A DNA stretch of 64,000 nucleotides, taken from NCBI GenBank assembly GCA_963820775.1, contig CAWGBF010000009.1, forward strand, positions 1 through 64,000. Reading direction: 5' to 3'. How positions within the stretch are numbered: the first letter of the stretch is position 1; every line of letters starts with the position of its first letter. Positions 9,337 through 19,269 of the stretch are shown here, piece by piece. A program made the position numbers and the translations under genes. Origin of the DNA: Roseiarcus sp963820775 (lineage in GTDB: Bacteria; Pseudomonadota; Alphaproteobacteria; Rhizobiales; Beijerinckiaceae). The notes beneath the pieces were generated by a model. That model did no database searches and was not told where the DNA came from. It saw only the letters and a program-made list of their open reading frames with translations.

Positions 9337-9567
9337 ATAGCGCCTCATAGAAGGAGGTCCGCTTAATCGACATAGTTGTCAAGGATTTTTTGTCCAAGAC
9401 CCGAGACTCCCAAAACAAGGTGATTGACACGGCGTGCGTCTCGTGCGCCCTCCATTCCCCCTAAAAGAAAGCAATTTTATTTGGGTTTATTTTCGCTTAG
9501 TTGCGTTTAGTGGCGGGCTGAACCGCGCACTAAGGCCCCTCAAGGCGGGCGCGACGCTTCGATGCCC

Positions 9568-10065
9568 TCAGGCCCCTCGCGCGGCGCCCTTCGCGGTCTC
9601 CAGAGCACCGGGCTCGAGTTCGCAATAGAGAAGCCGCTCGGGATCGACCGGTCCCGGTAGCGATACCTGCCCCTTGGGCGCGCGCTGAAACCCCATGCGC
9701 GCGTAGTATTCCTCATCGCCGACCAGGATGACGAGCTTCCAGCCAGCGGCCTTCGCCGCCTCGAGCGAGCGGGTCACGAGAGCGTCGCCGATTCCCTGGC
9801 TGCGGAACACGGGCTCGACGATCAAGGGGCCGAGCAGCAGCGCCGAGGCCTCGCCAATCACGATCGGCGTCATCGCTGAGGCGCCGACCAGAAGCGTGCC
9901 TACGCGAGCGACGAAGCTCAGCGCTGGATCAGCCTGCGTCGTCTCGCGGATGCGGTAGGCGGTGCGCGCGTATCGGCCGGGCCCGAACACGCGCTCGTTG
10001 AGGCGCTCGATCGGCTCGGCGTCGTCGTCCGTCGCCGGCTCCAGAATGAGGGGAAGATCGTGCAT
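9568..10065 (-). CDS. GNAT-family N-acetyltransferase
   Basis: 165-aa YhbS-like acetyltransferase. The acetyl-CoA binding motif is seen at residues 79-100 (LGPLIVEPVFRSQGIGDALV, with the Q/RxxGxG/A loop), followed by AAKAAGWKLVILVGDEEYYARMGFQRA, the usual end of the fold. Substrate cannot be inferred. It is transcribed leftward, 59 nt after the corrected zwf stop, and may be co-transcribed with zwf. Confidence 0.85.
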   Translation of the reverse strand: MHDLPLILEPATDDDAEPIERLNERVFGPGRYARTAYRIRETTQADPALSFVARVGTLLVGASAMTPIVIGEASALLLGPLIVEPVFRSQGIGDALVTRSLEAAKAAGWKLVILVGDEEYYARMGFQRAPKGQVSLPGPVDPERLLYCELEPGALETAKGAARGA

Positions 10066-10124
10066 CGCGCTCGCTTTAGCACGTTGGCGCGAGGTCGCTA
10101 GAACTCGAGCTGCGTCCCGCTCGG

Positions 10125-11595
10125 TCAGGCGCCAACCAGATTGGGGTCGCGCCAGGCGCGCTCAAATGGCAGGCGCCACGCATGGGGCGCTATCAGCTGA
10201 TAGATCGACTGCGGCCCCCAGCTGCCAGGCGAGTAGATCTTGACCGGCGGTGGCGAATTCGAGCAGCGGCTGGGAGACTTCCCACAGCCGCTCGATGCCG
10301 TCCGCCGAGCAGAACAGTGTGTGATCGCCGCGCATAGCGTCGAGGATAAGCCGCTCATAGGCCTCGAGAACGTCGCCGCCCATGCCAGTTTCGTGCATTG
10401 CGAACTGCAGGCTCTGCTTGTTGAGCCGCATCCCCGGGCCGGGCTTCTTGCCGTAGAAGGAAAGCGACACCTTCGATTCGTCGGCGAGATCGAAGGTCAG
10501 GTGATCAGGCCCCTGCGAACTCAGGCCGGAATCCCCCGGGAACATGCTCTTCGGCGGTTCGCGGAAAGCGATCGAAATGATGCGCTGGCCCTCCGCCATG
10601 CGCTTGCCGGTCCGTAAGTAGAAGGGAACGCCCGCCCAGCGCCAATTGTCGATGAAGCATTTGAGCGCGATGAAAGTCTCGGTGTCCGATTCCGGATCGA
10701 CTCCCGGCTCCTTGGAGTAGCCGATAAACTGACCCCGCACGGTGTGCGAAGGCTCGAGCGGCATGAGCGAGCGGAACACCTTGTTTTTTTCCTCGCTGAT
10801 CGGACCTGGGGCAAGCGAGGTCGGCGGCTCCATCGCCATGAAGCCGAGAATTTGGAAGAGATGCGTCACGACCATGTCGCGATAGGCGCCGGTCTGCTCG
10901 TAGAAACCGATCCGATTGCCGATGTCGAGCGTCTCCGGCACATCGATCTGCACATGATCGATGAAATTGCGGTTCCAGATCGGCTCGAAAAGGCCATTGG
11001 CGAAACGGAAGGCGAGGATGTTTTGCGCCGGCTCCTTGCCGAGGAAGTGGTCGATGCGGAAGATTTGGTCCTCAGCGAACACCTTGTGCAACGCGTCATT
11101 GAGGGCGATCGCGCTGTCGAGATCGGTTCCGAACGGCTTTTCCATGATGACGCGCGAGCCCCCGGCGAGTTCGGCGTCGCTCAGCATCTTGATCGCCGAC
11201 AGGGCCGCGTTCGGCGGCACGCTCAAGTAGTGGACGCGCTGGCTCTCCTCGGCGAAGGACTTCTCGGCCTTGTCAACGGCTTCCTTCAGGGCGCCGGCGC
11301 CAGCCGCGATCGGCACGTAGTCGAGCAGCGACTCGAACGCCGGCCAAGCCTCCTTCTTGGGGTGATGGGCGCGTTCCTCGAAAATGACGTCGCGGACGAG
11401 GGCGCGGAAGCCTTCCGCGTCGATCGAGTCCAACGATACGCCGATGATCCGGCATTTCGAGATGAAGCCTGAGCTCACCAGGTGAAAGAGGCCGGGCAGC
11501 AGCTTCTTGTGGGCGAGATCGCCGGTCGCGCCAAACAGGACGACGATCTGAGGCAGCTTGGGGCCGACCCCGACAGGTATTTTCGCCATTGCCAT
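10125..11595 (-). pseudogene. zwf: Glucose-6-phosphate 1-dehydrogenase, frameshift near the C-terminus
   Basis: Catalyses NADP-dependent oxidation of glucose 6-phosphate to 6-phosphogluconolactone, the entry to the oxidative pentose phosphate and Entner-Doudoroff routes. Residues 20-30 (LFGATGDLAHK) form the nucleotide site, MEKPFG (151-156) and RIDHFLGKE (180-188) the active site. The frame as assembled ends at 10162 with a non-family tail. With one T fewer in gaattc at 10255-10260 the usual ending appears: PPPVKIYSPGSWGP, QLIAPHAWRLPFERAWR, stop at 10125. So the last 40-odd residues are out of frame in this assembly. Start ATG at 11595. Confidence 0.9.
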
Positions 11596-11696
11596 CCCAC
11601 CCTCGCCCTTGGATTCCGCGCTAAGTCGCGCGCCAGTCTCTCGTGTCCGGACGACAGAAACACGACAAGCCCGCGACGTCCCGCGAGCCGACGATT

Positions 11697-12608
11697 TTAG
11701 CGCCGCAATCTGAGGCTCGCCCAGCCCTCGAGCTCGATCCGCTCGGCGAGATCAAACCGCTGCGCCCGCCAGGACGCAAGCACGCCCGGAACATCAGCAA
11801 GAAGCAGGCCGGAGACGATCGCCTCGCCGTCCGCGCCGATGACCCCAGCGAGCGACGGCGCGAGCAGCCGCAAGGGCTTCGCCAGGATGTTGGCGAATAC
11901 GAGGTCGTAAGGCGCCCCCTCGCGTAGGCGCGCGTTCTCGACTCCGCGCGAAACAATCGCCTGGCACAGGGCCCCGACGCCGTTCAGCCGGGCGTTGCCG
12001 TTGGTGACCTCGACCGCGATGCGATCGATGTCGCCGAGCCAGACCTTGCGGCGCAGCACCTTGGCGGCGGCGATGGCCAGCACTCCCGCGCCGCAGCCGA
12101 CATCGAGGACCCGACGAGGCCGGCGGCGCTTGAGCAGGCGGTCGAAATGCAGCAGGCAGCCGCGCGTGGTGCCGTGATGGCCGGTGCCGAAGGCGAGCCC
12201 GGCCTCGATCTCGATGGCGACGTCGTTCGCTCTGACGCGCGAGCGATCGTGGCGCCCATGAACCAGAAAGCGCCCTGCCCGAACCGGCTTGAGGCCGGCG
12301 AGAGAATTGGCGACCCAGTCGCGCTTCTCGGTCAGGCCAAAGGTCGCGGAGCGCGCGGTCGCTTCGTCCGAGGCGGCTGCGATCAGCGCCCGGATCGCTT
12401 CCTCCTCAGGCTCCCGCCCGAAATAGGCCTCGACGAGCCAGGCCCTGCCGCCGCCGGGCAAAACATCGTCGGTCTCGAAGGCGGTGGAGGCGGTCTCGGC
12501 CGCCTCGAAGCTCTCGACGATGAGGTCGGCGACGGCCCGGGCGCGGCGCTCGTCGCTGACGAGGCGCATCACATGGGCGGCGTTGTTGGGCGGCAGGCCT
12601 TCGAGCAT
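11697..12608 (-). CDS. prmA: Ribosomal protein L11 methyltransferase
   Basis: 303-aa SAM-dependent methyltransferase that trimethylates ribosomal protein L11. The class I Rossmann motif VLDVGCGAGVLAIAAAKV is preceded by GLAFGTGHHGTTRGCLLHFD, diagnostic of PrmA, and NILAKPLRLLAPSLA carries the N(I/L)LA motif. The N-terminal substrate-recognition domain covers about residues 1-110. Length fits the alphaproteobacterial form. The start at 12608 lies next to an unusual repeat/hairpin cluster (12612-12670). Confidence 0.93.
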   Translation of the reverse strand: MLEGLPPNNAAHVMRLVSDERRARAVADLIVESFEAAETASTAFETDDVLPGGGRAWLVEAYFGREPEEEAIRALIAAASDEATARSATFGLTEKRDWVANSLAGLKPVRAGRFLVHGRHDRSRVRANDVAIEIEAGLAFGTGHHGTTRGCLLHFDRLLKRRRPRRVLDVGCGAGVLAIAAAKVLRRKVWLGDIDRIAVEVTNGNARLNGVGALCQAIVSRGVENARLREGAPYDLVFANILAKPLRLLAPSLAGVIGADGEAIVSGLLLADVPGVLASWRAQRFDLAERIELEGWASLRLRR

Positions 12609-12611
12609 GCG

Positions 12612-12670
12612 AAATTAATCCAAGCAAAACCAAATTAATCCAAGCAAAAAAGCTTGGTTTTGCTTGGATT
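12612..12670. promoter_or_regulatory. Nested repeats and mutually exclusive hairpins upstream of prmA
   Basis: An 18-nt direct repeat (12612-12629 and 12633-12650) overlaps a perfect 17-bp inverted repeat (12617-12633 with 12654-12670). The second direct copy can instead form a 6-bp hairpin (12640-12645 with 12652-12657, A6 loop). On the plus strand the long hairpin ends in a T run (terminator-like). On the minus strand the cluster lies immediately upstream of the prmA start. It could be a terminator for plus-strand reading or a leader structure for prmA. Confidence 0.5.
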
Positions 12671-13220
12671 TTTTTGGTTTTATTCGTCCGAATCGGGACT
12701 TTTCAATAGGTTACAGCGAATCCAAATAAGAAATCTCCCCCGCGTCACACTGTATCCCAAATGTCACAATCGCATTCTCACCTCTCACAAGCGCCGGCGC
12801 CTCTCGGCGCATAGTTCGACGATTGGAAAAATATAACACGTAATTCGTAATCCCGCAAGAAATTGCGGTGCTATTTCGTTGTGAAGACCCAATCACCCGT
12901 TACGGGCGACCTCATGGTTCAGGTTCCTGGACCGAAGAGGCGGACGCAGCGGTATGGATCGCCCAACGATGTGGAGCCGCCGTCGTCACGAAGCCTGCTA
13001 TTTCTTGCCGAGCGGCTGTCAGATCGCGCCAAAATTCGCAATGGGGGCGGGAGGTGGTCGAGCAAGGGAACGGTTGGCGCTGATGATGGCAGTGAACGGC
13101 GGCGCGCTGGGCGCGGCTATCGGAGTGTGATCCCCGTCACACCGTCGCATGGCGAGTTATGCTTTAACAACGACATGAGATGGTCCGCGGGAGAGCGGCG
13201 GCGGGTTTGGAGATGCGGCG
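12671..13220. other. Intergenic region, no supported gene
   Basis: About 550 nt between the prmA leader and a small membrane-protein gene. Several open frames exist but none shows family similarity or a plausible start. Confidence 0.4.
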
Positions 13221-13415
13221 ATGTCGCGAAATCCAGGAAGTTCCGGCCTCTACGATGAAAGCCTGATCGACGATCGCAACGAGCGACCGTTGACGATCGC
13301 CTTTGCGACGATTGTGATGGTTTGGATGCTGGCGTTTGGGATCGTGTCGGTATCCGCTCAGATCGGCGTGCAATCCCATCATGTCGCGGAAAGCGCGGCT
13401 CCGATCGAGAAGTAA
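13221..13415 (+). CDS. Small single-span membrane protein
   Basis: 64-aa protein with an acidic N-terminal region (GLYDESLIDDRNERP) and one clear membrane helix at residues 24-46 (LTIAFATIVMVWMLAFGIVSV). A ggag lies 8 nt before the ATG. Family not recognised. It overlaps a longer minus-strand frame that is arginine-rich and looks like its shadow. Confidence 0.5.
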   Translation: MSRNPGSSGLYDESLIDDRNERPLTIAFATIVMVWMLAFGIVSVSAQIGVQSHHVAESAAPIEK

Positions 13416-13928
13416 TAGGCGTCGCCAACTGGACCGACAATCATCGTGGAATTGTCGTGACGACGTCAAGATCGTGCAGGCTCGTCCGATTGGCGTTGCC
13501 GCCTGGCCTAGTCGCCGATTACTCGCAGATGCGATAGTTTGCCGTGGCGCAACGCGTTAGCGTGTCAAGATGCACATATGCCGGGGATCAGCGTCGTAAC
13601 GAAGGTCGATCATGAAATGAATCGCGTTATTCGCGCTCGACCGGGTGGCGTGTCCCCCCAAATCGGTCAGCTCCGGCGCGCGATAGCTACATCGTTCGCT
13701 GAAGTGACCGACGTGTCTGGTGGTAAGACAAATTCCCGAATTGACCCCGCCAAACCGATCTAGGTGGTTGACAGGGATGAACACGCCGTCGTCTCAGATT
13801 GACACCGCCCATCAAAAATGGGGTATTATTCTTGCTTAATTTACTGGCACGTTGTTCGTACTCAGTCGTCAGCCGTATTCAGCGAAGCCAAGTTTTTTTA
13901 ATAACAATTTAATTTTACGGATGAACCC
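13416..13928. other. AT-shifting upstream region of the TIR gene
   Basis: About 510 nt with no supported gene. Base composition drops from GC-rich to AT-rich between about 13.75 and 13.92 kb, marking the left edge of the foreign-looking TIR segment. Confidence 0.4.
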
Positions 13929-15419
13929 ATGGCAAGATCCTCGACACTCGAAATTTTCCTTAGTTATGCATCTGAGGATCAGAAGCTTGTTGATGCAATA
14001 GCAACTGCTCTAATAGGGGCCTTCCAACGTTCGATTAACTTGACTTACATGTCTGAATTTAGTTTGGGAGCCGCCTTTCGAGATAAAATCGATGACGCGA
14101 TAGATAAGGCAGATGTATTTCTAGCGATAGCGTCAGGACGACCTAGGTTCTCATTCACTTTCACTGGTTATGAGGTAGGTTATTTTAGACGGTCACGAAA
14201 AGAAAGGCCTTTGATTACTGACAGCCCGCGTGTTGAGCGGGTCCTAATTCCTTTCGCCGTCCTCACGGAAATTCCTGATACGATGTCAGAATTTGAAGGT
14301 ATCCACATTAGTGAAGTCGATCGTCCTTTTGTCTCAGTGAACGAAAAGGGATTGACAAAGGGTGATCCCGATCCGGTCATTTACAAACTTTTGCTCCGCC
14401 TTAGCAAGCTCGTCGATGCAGTAGATCCGAAAGATATCGACGATAAAATGAGGACAAGCCTTACAGACAACTATAGGGATAAAGCAAGTGCGTTCAATTC
14501 GAAACTTTATGATCTGATTCGCCTTACACCAGTAAAGGAAGAGATTCCAAAGACTAAGATAGTACTTCATCTTGCGCCCGGTTTCAATCTTGATACGACA
14601 GGTTTGGACGCGGATGGTGCTGTGAAGTTGATGATAACTGGGCCAACCCATGAAATTTTTCCATCGCAATTGCCCCCGGACTGGCTTACCTGGGGTGAAT
14701 TCATGAAAGTATTCGCCAGGGAGAAGGAGGTCGGTTTAAACTGGAAAGACACGATACACTATGTTTTGAAGGCAGTTCAGAAGGATGATTTCTCGGATTC
14801 AGACCAAATTGTTTTATCTCACGACTCAGAGAATATTTTCCGACTGTTCGTTTCAAAGAGTATTGTCTTTTACGATCGGAGCAGGCAGGTCGATTTTTAT
14901 GTTATCCACGTCATGCATTTAAGAGACGTCGGAGACCCGTTTACCTCTTACCTGGGTAAATCCCTTGCAATAGCTTTGAGATATCGGTCCCTGTTTTTGG
15001 AGGACCAAAGCCCATTTACTTCGACCATGTTCAGTTTTTTCAATCCAAGCGACGTAAAGTCTAAAACAGCAGAGCTTTTGAAGGAGTTAAGAATATTATT
15101 TGTACGTGGGAAAGAAGCAAGGCTAGATGATAATCATAACATAATTACTCTGTTTGGACCCAATCAAGCGTCTAGTAAGATCGTGCAAGACATGATTATA
15201 GAATGGGAACACCAGAAACAGCAACTAATTGACGCTGCGGAGCATCTTATCACAAACTTTGATTTGTCTAGACGTGACGAGGCGAATTCGATAAGAGCGG
15301 GATTCATCCGCACATTGGATGACTTTTGCCGGGCATTGTCCAGAATGAACGATCAATACCTGGAAATAGTTATCAACAGACTGAGCAAAATCATTAAGAA
15401 ATCGGCCGCGGTCGGTTAG
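13929..15419 (+). CDS. TIR-domain protein with unknown C-terminal domain
   Basis: 496-aa protein. Residues 7-130 look like a TIR fold: IFLSYASEDQKLVDAI (strand A and helix A), AAFRDKIDDAIDKADVFLAIAS, then TGYEVGYFRR, where Glu82 is placed like the catalytic Glu of TIR NADases, and RVLIPFAVL. The remaining 360 residues match nothing I know and may be a sensor; residues 420-490 are largely helical. The gene is clearly AT-rich against GC-rich flanks, which suggests transfer. It stands alone, with no SIR2, Thoeris or CBASS partner beside it. An antiphage or signalling role is inference from the TIR domain. Confidence 0.75.
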   Translation: MARSSTLEIFLSYASEDQKLVDAIATALIGAFQRSINLTYMSEFSLGAAFRDKIDDAIDKADVFLAIASGRPRFSFTFTGYEVGYFRRSRKERPLITDSPRVERVLIPFAVLTEIPDTMSEFEGIHISEVDRPFVSVNEKGLTKGDPDPVIYKLLLRLSKLVDAVDPKDIDDKMRTSLTDNYRDKASAFNSKLYDLIRLTPVKEEIPKTKIVLHLAPGFNLDTTGLDADGAVKLMITGPTHEIFPSQLPPDWLTWGEFMKVFAREKEVGLNWKDTIHYVLKAVQKDDFSDSDQIVLSHDSENIFRLFVSKSIVFYDRSRQVDFYVIHVMHLRDVGDPFTSYLGKSLAIALRYRSLFLEDQSPFTSTMFSFFNPSDVKSKTAELLKELRILFVRGKEARLDDNHNIITLFGPNQASSKIVQDMIIEWEHQKQQLIDAAEHLITNFDLSRRDEANSIRAGFIRTLDDFCRALSRMNDQYLEIVINRLSKIIKKSAAVG

Positions 15420-15483
15420 CAATAGTGCCCAAGACTGTGTTTAAAGCCGGCGTGGTCGCTCGCGCGAAGCAAGTTTTGGCTTC

Positions 15484-15507
15484 GCCTCGGCCATCAAAGG
15501 CCGAGGC
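15484..15507. terminator. Hairpin between TIR gene and DHFR-like gene
   Basis: Perfect 9-bp arms (15484-15492 and 15499-15507) with a 6-nt loop. A second hairpin (15464-15470 with 15479-15485) is adjacent. They lie between the convergent ends of the TIR gene and the DHFR-like gene; no clear T tract follows on either strand. Confidence 0.45.
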
Positions 15508-15526
15508 CCCGGTCCGCTCCCGACTG

Positions 15527-16160
15527 TCAGCGCGTCAGCACGAGGTGGGTCGCCAGCTCCGTTGGGACCGATCTCCGTCACCCGATAGCCAAGGCTTGGC
15601 AGGTCAATGCCTGCGAACAGGGATTCCCCACGGCCCAGAACGACGGGCGACAGCGCCAGGTGCAACTCGTCGATCGCTCCTGCGAGCAGGTACTGGCGGA
15701 TCGTCGAAACTCCGCCGCCGATCTTCACGTCCAGGTCGCCCGCGGCGGCCTTGGCCCGGGCGAGCGCCGCCTCGATCCCGTCGGTGACGAAATGGAAGGT
15801 CGTCCCGCCCTTCATCACGATCGGCGCCCGGGCGTGGTGGGTGAGGATGAAGGTCGGCGCGTGATACGGCGGATTGTCGCCCCACCAGCCCTTCCACGCG
15901 TCGTCCGGCCATTCGCCGCGGATTGGGCCGAACATATTGCGGCCGAGGATGAAGGCGCCGAAGCCTTCCGCCGCAGCGCGCGCGAAGCGATCGTCAGTGC
16001 CGCCGTCTTGCCCCAACATCGATCGAAAGGTCCGGGTCGGGTAGAACCAATTGTGCAATTCCCTGCCCCGTTTGCCGAGCGGATGCTCCAGGCTCTGGTC
16101 CGGGCCCGCCCCGAAGCCGTCGATGGACACTGCAAAACCCCTTACGCGCACCTTACCCAT
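15527..16160 (-). pseudogene. RibD-C/dihydrofolate reductase-like protein, frameshifted at the end
   Basis: DHFR-superfamily protein of the RibD C-terminal type: VRGFAVSIDGFGAG at the start, GAFILGRNMFGPIRGEW, then VKIGGGVSTIRQYLLAGAIDELHLALSPVVLG. Such proteins are putative NADPH reductases of unknown substrate. As assembled, the frame runs past 15527 into an unrelated tail. One C fewer in the ccc run at 15564-15566 gives the normal ending (TELATHLVLTR) and a stop at 15527. The span is 634 nt, one base over 211 codons. It is divergent from an HxlR regulator, its probable controller. Confidence 0.82.
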
Positions 16161-16187
16161 GGGACCTCCGTCTGATGGTGAATCGCA

Positions 16188-16228
16188 ACCAGTTGCGGTT
16201 ACCAGACTGGTTTTATATTGCAACTGGT
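16188..16228. promoter_or_regulatory. Operator-like repeats between DHFR-like gene and HxlR regulator
   Basis: A 9-bp inverted pair (16188-16196 accagttgc with 16220-16228 gcaactggt) flanks an odd-centred palindrome accagactggt (16201-16211). All lie in the short divergent promoter region, so they are good candidates for HxlR-dimer binding sites. Confidence 0.55.
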
Positions 16229-16229
16229 C

Positions 16230-16757
16230 ATGATCGAAAACCGCTCCGGCTGCCCCATCAATCTTGCGCTCGAGGTGCTCGGCGACCGTTGGAGTCTCAT
16301 TGTTATCCGCGACATCATGTTCGGGAACCGTCGGCGCTTCCGCGAGCTGCTCACGCGCTCGGATGAAGGAATCGCCTCCAACATTCTGGCCGCGCGGTTG
16401 AAGCGGCTCGTCGAGGCTGGGCTGCTCTCGCGCAGCGACGATCCCGCCCACCGGCAGAGCGGGATCTACAGCCTGACCGAAAAGGCGATCCAGCTCGTGC
16501 CCGTGCTGGTGCAACTTGGCGCCTGGGGCCGTCGACATCTGCCGACCTCGCCGGAGCTGGCGATCCGTCAGCAGTTGATGGAAGAGGGCGGCCCGGCACT
16601 CTGGAGCGCCTTCGCTGACGAACTGCGCCACATCCACCTCGAAACGCCTCTGCCCGAGGGCCGCGGGAGCGTCATTGCTCGTCTACGGGCCGCGTTCGAG
16701 CAGGCGGCGGCCGACCAACGAAACGAGGCGGCCGCAAAGGTGACGAAGAATGGATGA
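16230..16757 (+). CDS. HxlR-family transcriptional regulator
   Basis: 175-aa regulator with an N-terminal HxlR winged helix: ENRSGCPINLALEVLGDRWS, with the conserved Cys before the first helix, LIVIRDIMFGNRRRFRELL, and a YSLTEKA wing. HxlR proteins respond to electrophiles or metabolites and usually control an adjacent divergent gene, here the DHFR-like reductase. ATG at 16230 is preferred over the TTG at 16218 because the latter lies inside the operator repeats. Confidence 0.87.
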   Translation: MIENRSGCPINLALEVLGDRWSLIVIRDIMFGNRRRFRELLTRSDEGIASNILAARLKRLVEAGLLSRSDDPAHRQSGIYSLTEKAIQLVPVLVQLGAWGRRHLPTSPELAIRQQLMEEGGPALWSAFADELRHIHLETPLPEGRGSVIARLRAAFEQAAADQRNEAAAKVTKNG

Positions 16758-16903
16758 TCTGGCGCAACGCCGCCGTGAGCCGTCCAGCCTGCAATAGCGG
16801 ATGGCGCAGGTCCGCCGCCCCAGCCTCATGCGAGTCCGGAAGCCAGTTTGTCGACCCGCTTAGCCAGGGCTTGGCTTGAAGCACGCGTGGGATGAGTTTC
16901 TGC

Positions 16904-17983
16904 TCAGCCTGGGGAGCTTCCTGGCGCCGGCTGGAACGGCTCAAGCGCGTAGACGAGGTTGGCCATGCCGATCTTGGTTTTCGCCCGGGCGATGCCGATG
17001 GTGCGGACGAAGAGGTCCATCTTGTCCTTCTGCACGGCGAAGACGTGTTCGACGCCGGAGCGGACTTTGGACTTGAGCGCGTTGGCGCGCCGCGTCGTCT
17101 CCGGCATGGGCCGGCCCGCCGGCTTCTTGCGATGGACGCGGCTGACGAACCCGTTCTTTTCGAGGAACGCCTCATTGGCCTTCGAGCGGTAGGCCGTGTC
17201 GGCCCAGACGGCGCTCGCGGTGTTGGTCTTGTCGAGCAGCCCCTCACGCAGCCGCGCGCCCTCGTAGGCCGCAGCGTCGGTCGCCTCCCACCGCCGGATC
17301 AGCCCATGTTCGCGGTCGATCGAGACATGGTTTTGGTAGCCGAATGTCGGAATGGCGATGTCGACCGGAGGAACCGTCCCATCCGGCCTGGCCTTGGCCT
17401 TGCTGAACTTGACCGTCCAGCGCGCGTCGCGGTCCTTCTGCCGGAGCTTGGCTGGCTGGGCTTTCCAGGCCTGCGGAATGCGCCCCTCCTTGACCGCCTT
17501 CTTCTCCTCCTCGGTGTTGCGCTGCTTGGGCGCGGCGATCAGCGAGGCGTCGACGATCTGGCCGCCCATAGCGACGTAGCCAGCCTCGCGCAGCGCCGCG
17601 TCGAACCGGTCGAACAGTGGCTTGATCGCCTCGGCCCTGGTCAGCTTTTCCCGGAACAGCCAGATCGTGCGAGCGTCGGGAACCCGATCGGATAGGCTCA
17701 ACCCGAGAAACCGCATGAACGACAGGCGGTCGTTGATCAGAAACTCGGTACGCTCGTCCGAGAGGGTGTTGGCCGCCTGGATCACCAGGATCTTGAACAT
17801 CATCACAGGGTCGAACGGCGGTCGGCCGCCCTGCGAGCCGTCCGAGTAGGCCAGCGCCCGCGTCAGCTCGGACCGGAAAATCTCGAAATCGACCGCCGCT
17901 GCGAAAGCCTGCAACTGATCGCCGAGATCGCTCAGCCGCTTCAGCCGCTCGTCGACGTCGAAAAGTCCCCCCTGGCCGCGCAT
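16904..17983 (-). mobile_element. IS5-family transposase (IS5 group)
   Basis: About 359-aa DDE transposase. FDPVMMFKILVIQAANTLSDERTEFLINDRLSFMRFLGL is typical of the N-terminal domain; the DDE residues are expected in GGQIVDASLI, SAVWADTAYRS and the EKNGF...E region; the end is KTKIGMANLVYALE. The frame is intact. ATG at 17983 (MRGQGGLFDVDERL) fits better than the upstream in-frame start. I could not define terminal inverted repeats: the right flank runs directly into the truncated IS256 gene, so this IS probably inserted there. Confidence 0.85.
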
Positions 17984-18019
17984 CAATTCGCCTCCCACTC
18001 CACCTGGGAGTGATATGAA

Positions 18020-19171
18020 TCAGAAAATGCTGGAAGGCGCGAGGTTCTTAGAAGCGTCCAGCTTGAGCACCGGCTTCTCGCCGAAGCCGTTGGGAATGAT
18101 CTTCAGCCGTCGGCGCTCCTCGACGAACAGCCGTTCGAGCAGATTCGTCGTGCGAACGAAGCGGCGATGGGTGACCGGCAATCTCAGGTGCGCGATGCAC
18201 GCCTCGAAATCGTCCTCGAAACAGGCGAGCGCGCTCGGCAGGAGATCGGCGTCGTCGGCGCGGATGCCGGCCGCCAGTTGGCGGGCAATCGCCCGCGACG
18301 GCGCCTGATAGCAGGCGCTGACGCGCGCCTTGGGCCATAGGTCGGTCGGGACCTTCACCGCGAGGTTGCGCATGCGGTGCGCCAGGCAGCGCTGGCGCGC
18401 CGAGCGTGGAAAACATTCCTCGATCGCCCGGATGATCCCCGGCGCGCCGTCGGATACGACGAGCAACGGATCGCCGAGCCCGCGGGCGCGCAGATCCTGG
18501 AAGAACGCGCGCGCCGTCTCGACGTCCTCCTTGGAGCCCGCCATCAACGCCAACAGGACCTTGCGCCCGTCCTCGCCAATCCCCCAGGCTGCGAGCACGG
18601 CCTCACGCCGCTGGCCGGGCCGCAGCCGCTCAGCGATGCCGTCGACGAACAGGTAGACGATGGCGTGCTCGGAAAGATCGCGTTTGCAGAAGTCCTCATA
18701 TTCGGCCCACAGCCGCTCGGTGATCTCGCTGACTGCCGCCCGCGATAGAAGCCGTCGGCCCGTCTCGTCGGTGAACGCATCCTCGATGTCGCGCGTCGAC
18801 AGGCCTCGCGCGTAAAGTTCGACCGCCAGCCGCTCAAGTTCGCGCGTGCGCCCCGAAAGCGCCGCCCGCACGCCCGAAACAAAGGGTTCGGGCGTGTCGC
18901 GAACCTGCGGCGCCGAATATTCCACCGCGCCCTCCGCGGTCTTCACCTTGCCCGGCCGATAGCCGTTGCGGTAGCCGGCCTTTTCGCCGGCGCCGCGCTC
19001 ATAACGCTCGCGGCCAAGGACATCGGAGACCTCGCCCTCGAGCGCCTCCTCGACGATCAGGCGCAGCGCCAGGCGGACCAGATCGCTTCGCCCCGCCGCC
19101 GTTCCCAAATCTCCGTTCATCAAGGCGCGAAGCTCCTCGCGCGTGCGTTCGGGTGCGGATAGTCTCTCCAT
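18020..19171 (-). mobile_element. IS256-family (mutator) transposase, C-terminally truncated
   Basis: Transposase of the IS256/mutator family: NGDLGTAAGRSDLVRLALRL, RYERGAGEKAGYRNGYRPGKVKT, VYLFVDGIAERL, VVSDGAPGIIRAIEECFPRS, CLAHRMRNLAVKVP, THRRFVRTTNLLERLFVEER. After NGFGEKPVLKL it changes to a short foreign tail (DASKNLAPSSIF), so the last 40 or so residues of a normal IS256 protein are missing, at the IS5-family neighbour. The 5' end is complete. It has cut off the N-terminus of the hydroxyacid dehydrogenase fragment to the right. Probably inactive. Confidence 0.85.
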
Positions 19172-19269
19172 CGGGATGCTCCCTGGGGCCTCCGGCGCCA
19201 ACCGAAAGCCCGTTCTCCTGCTTCTCTTCAGGAAGGGTGCATCCCAACCCCATTTTCCAGCAAGCCTAC

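Noticed and set aside
10162..11595. zwf ending naturally at 10,162
   Set aside because: The tail of that frame is unlike any G6PDH, while the family C-terminus follows exactly in the next frame to 10,125.
12612..12670. CRISPR-like repeats before prmA
   Set aside because: Only two copies with no spacer-sized interval; they form hairpins instead.
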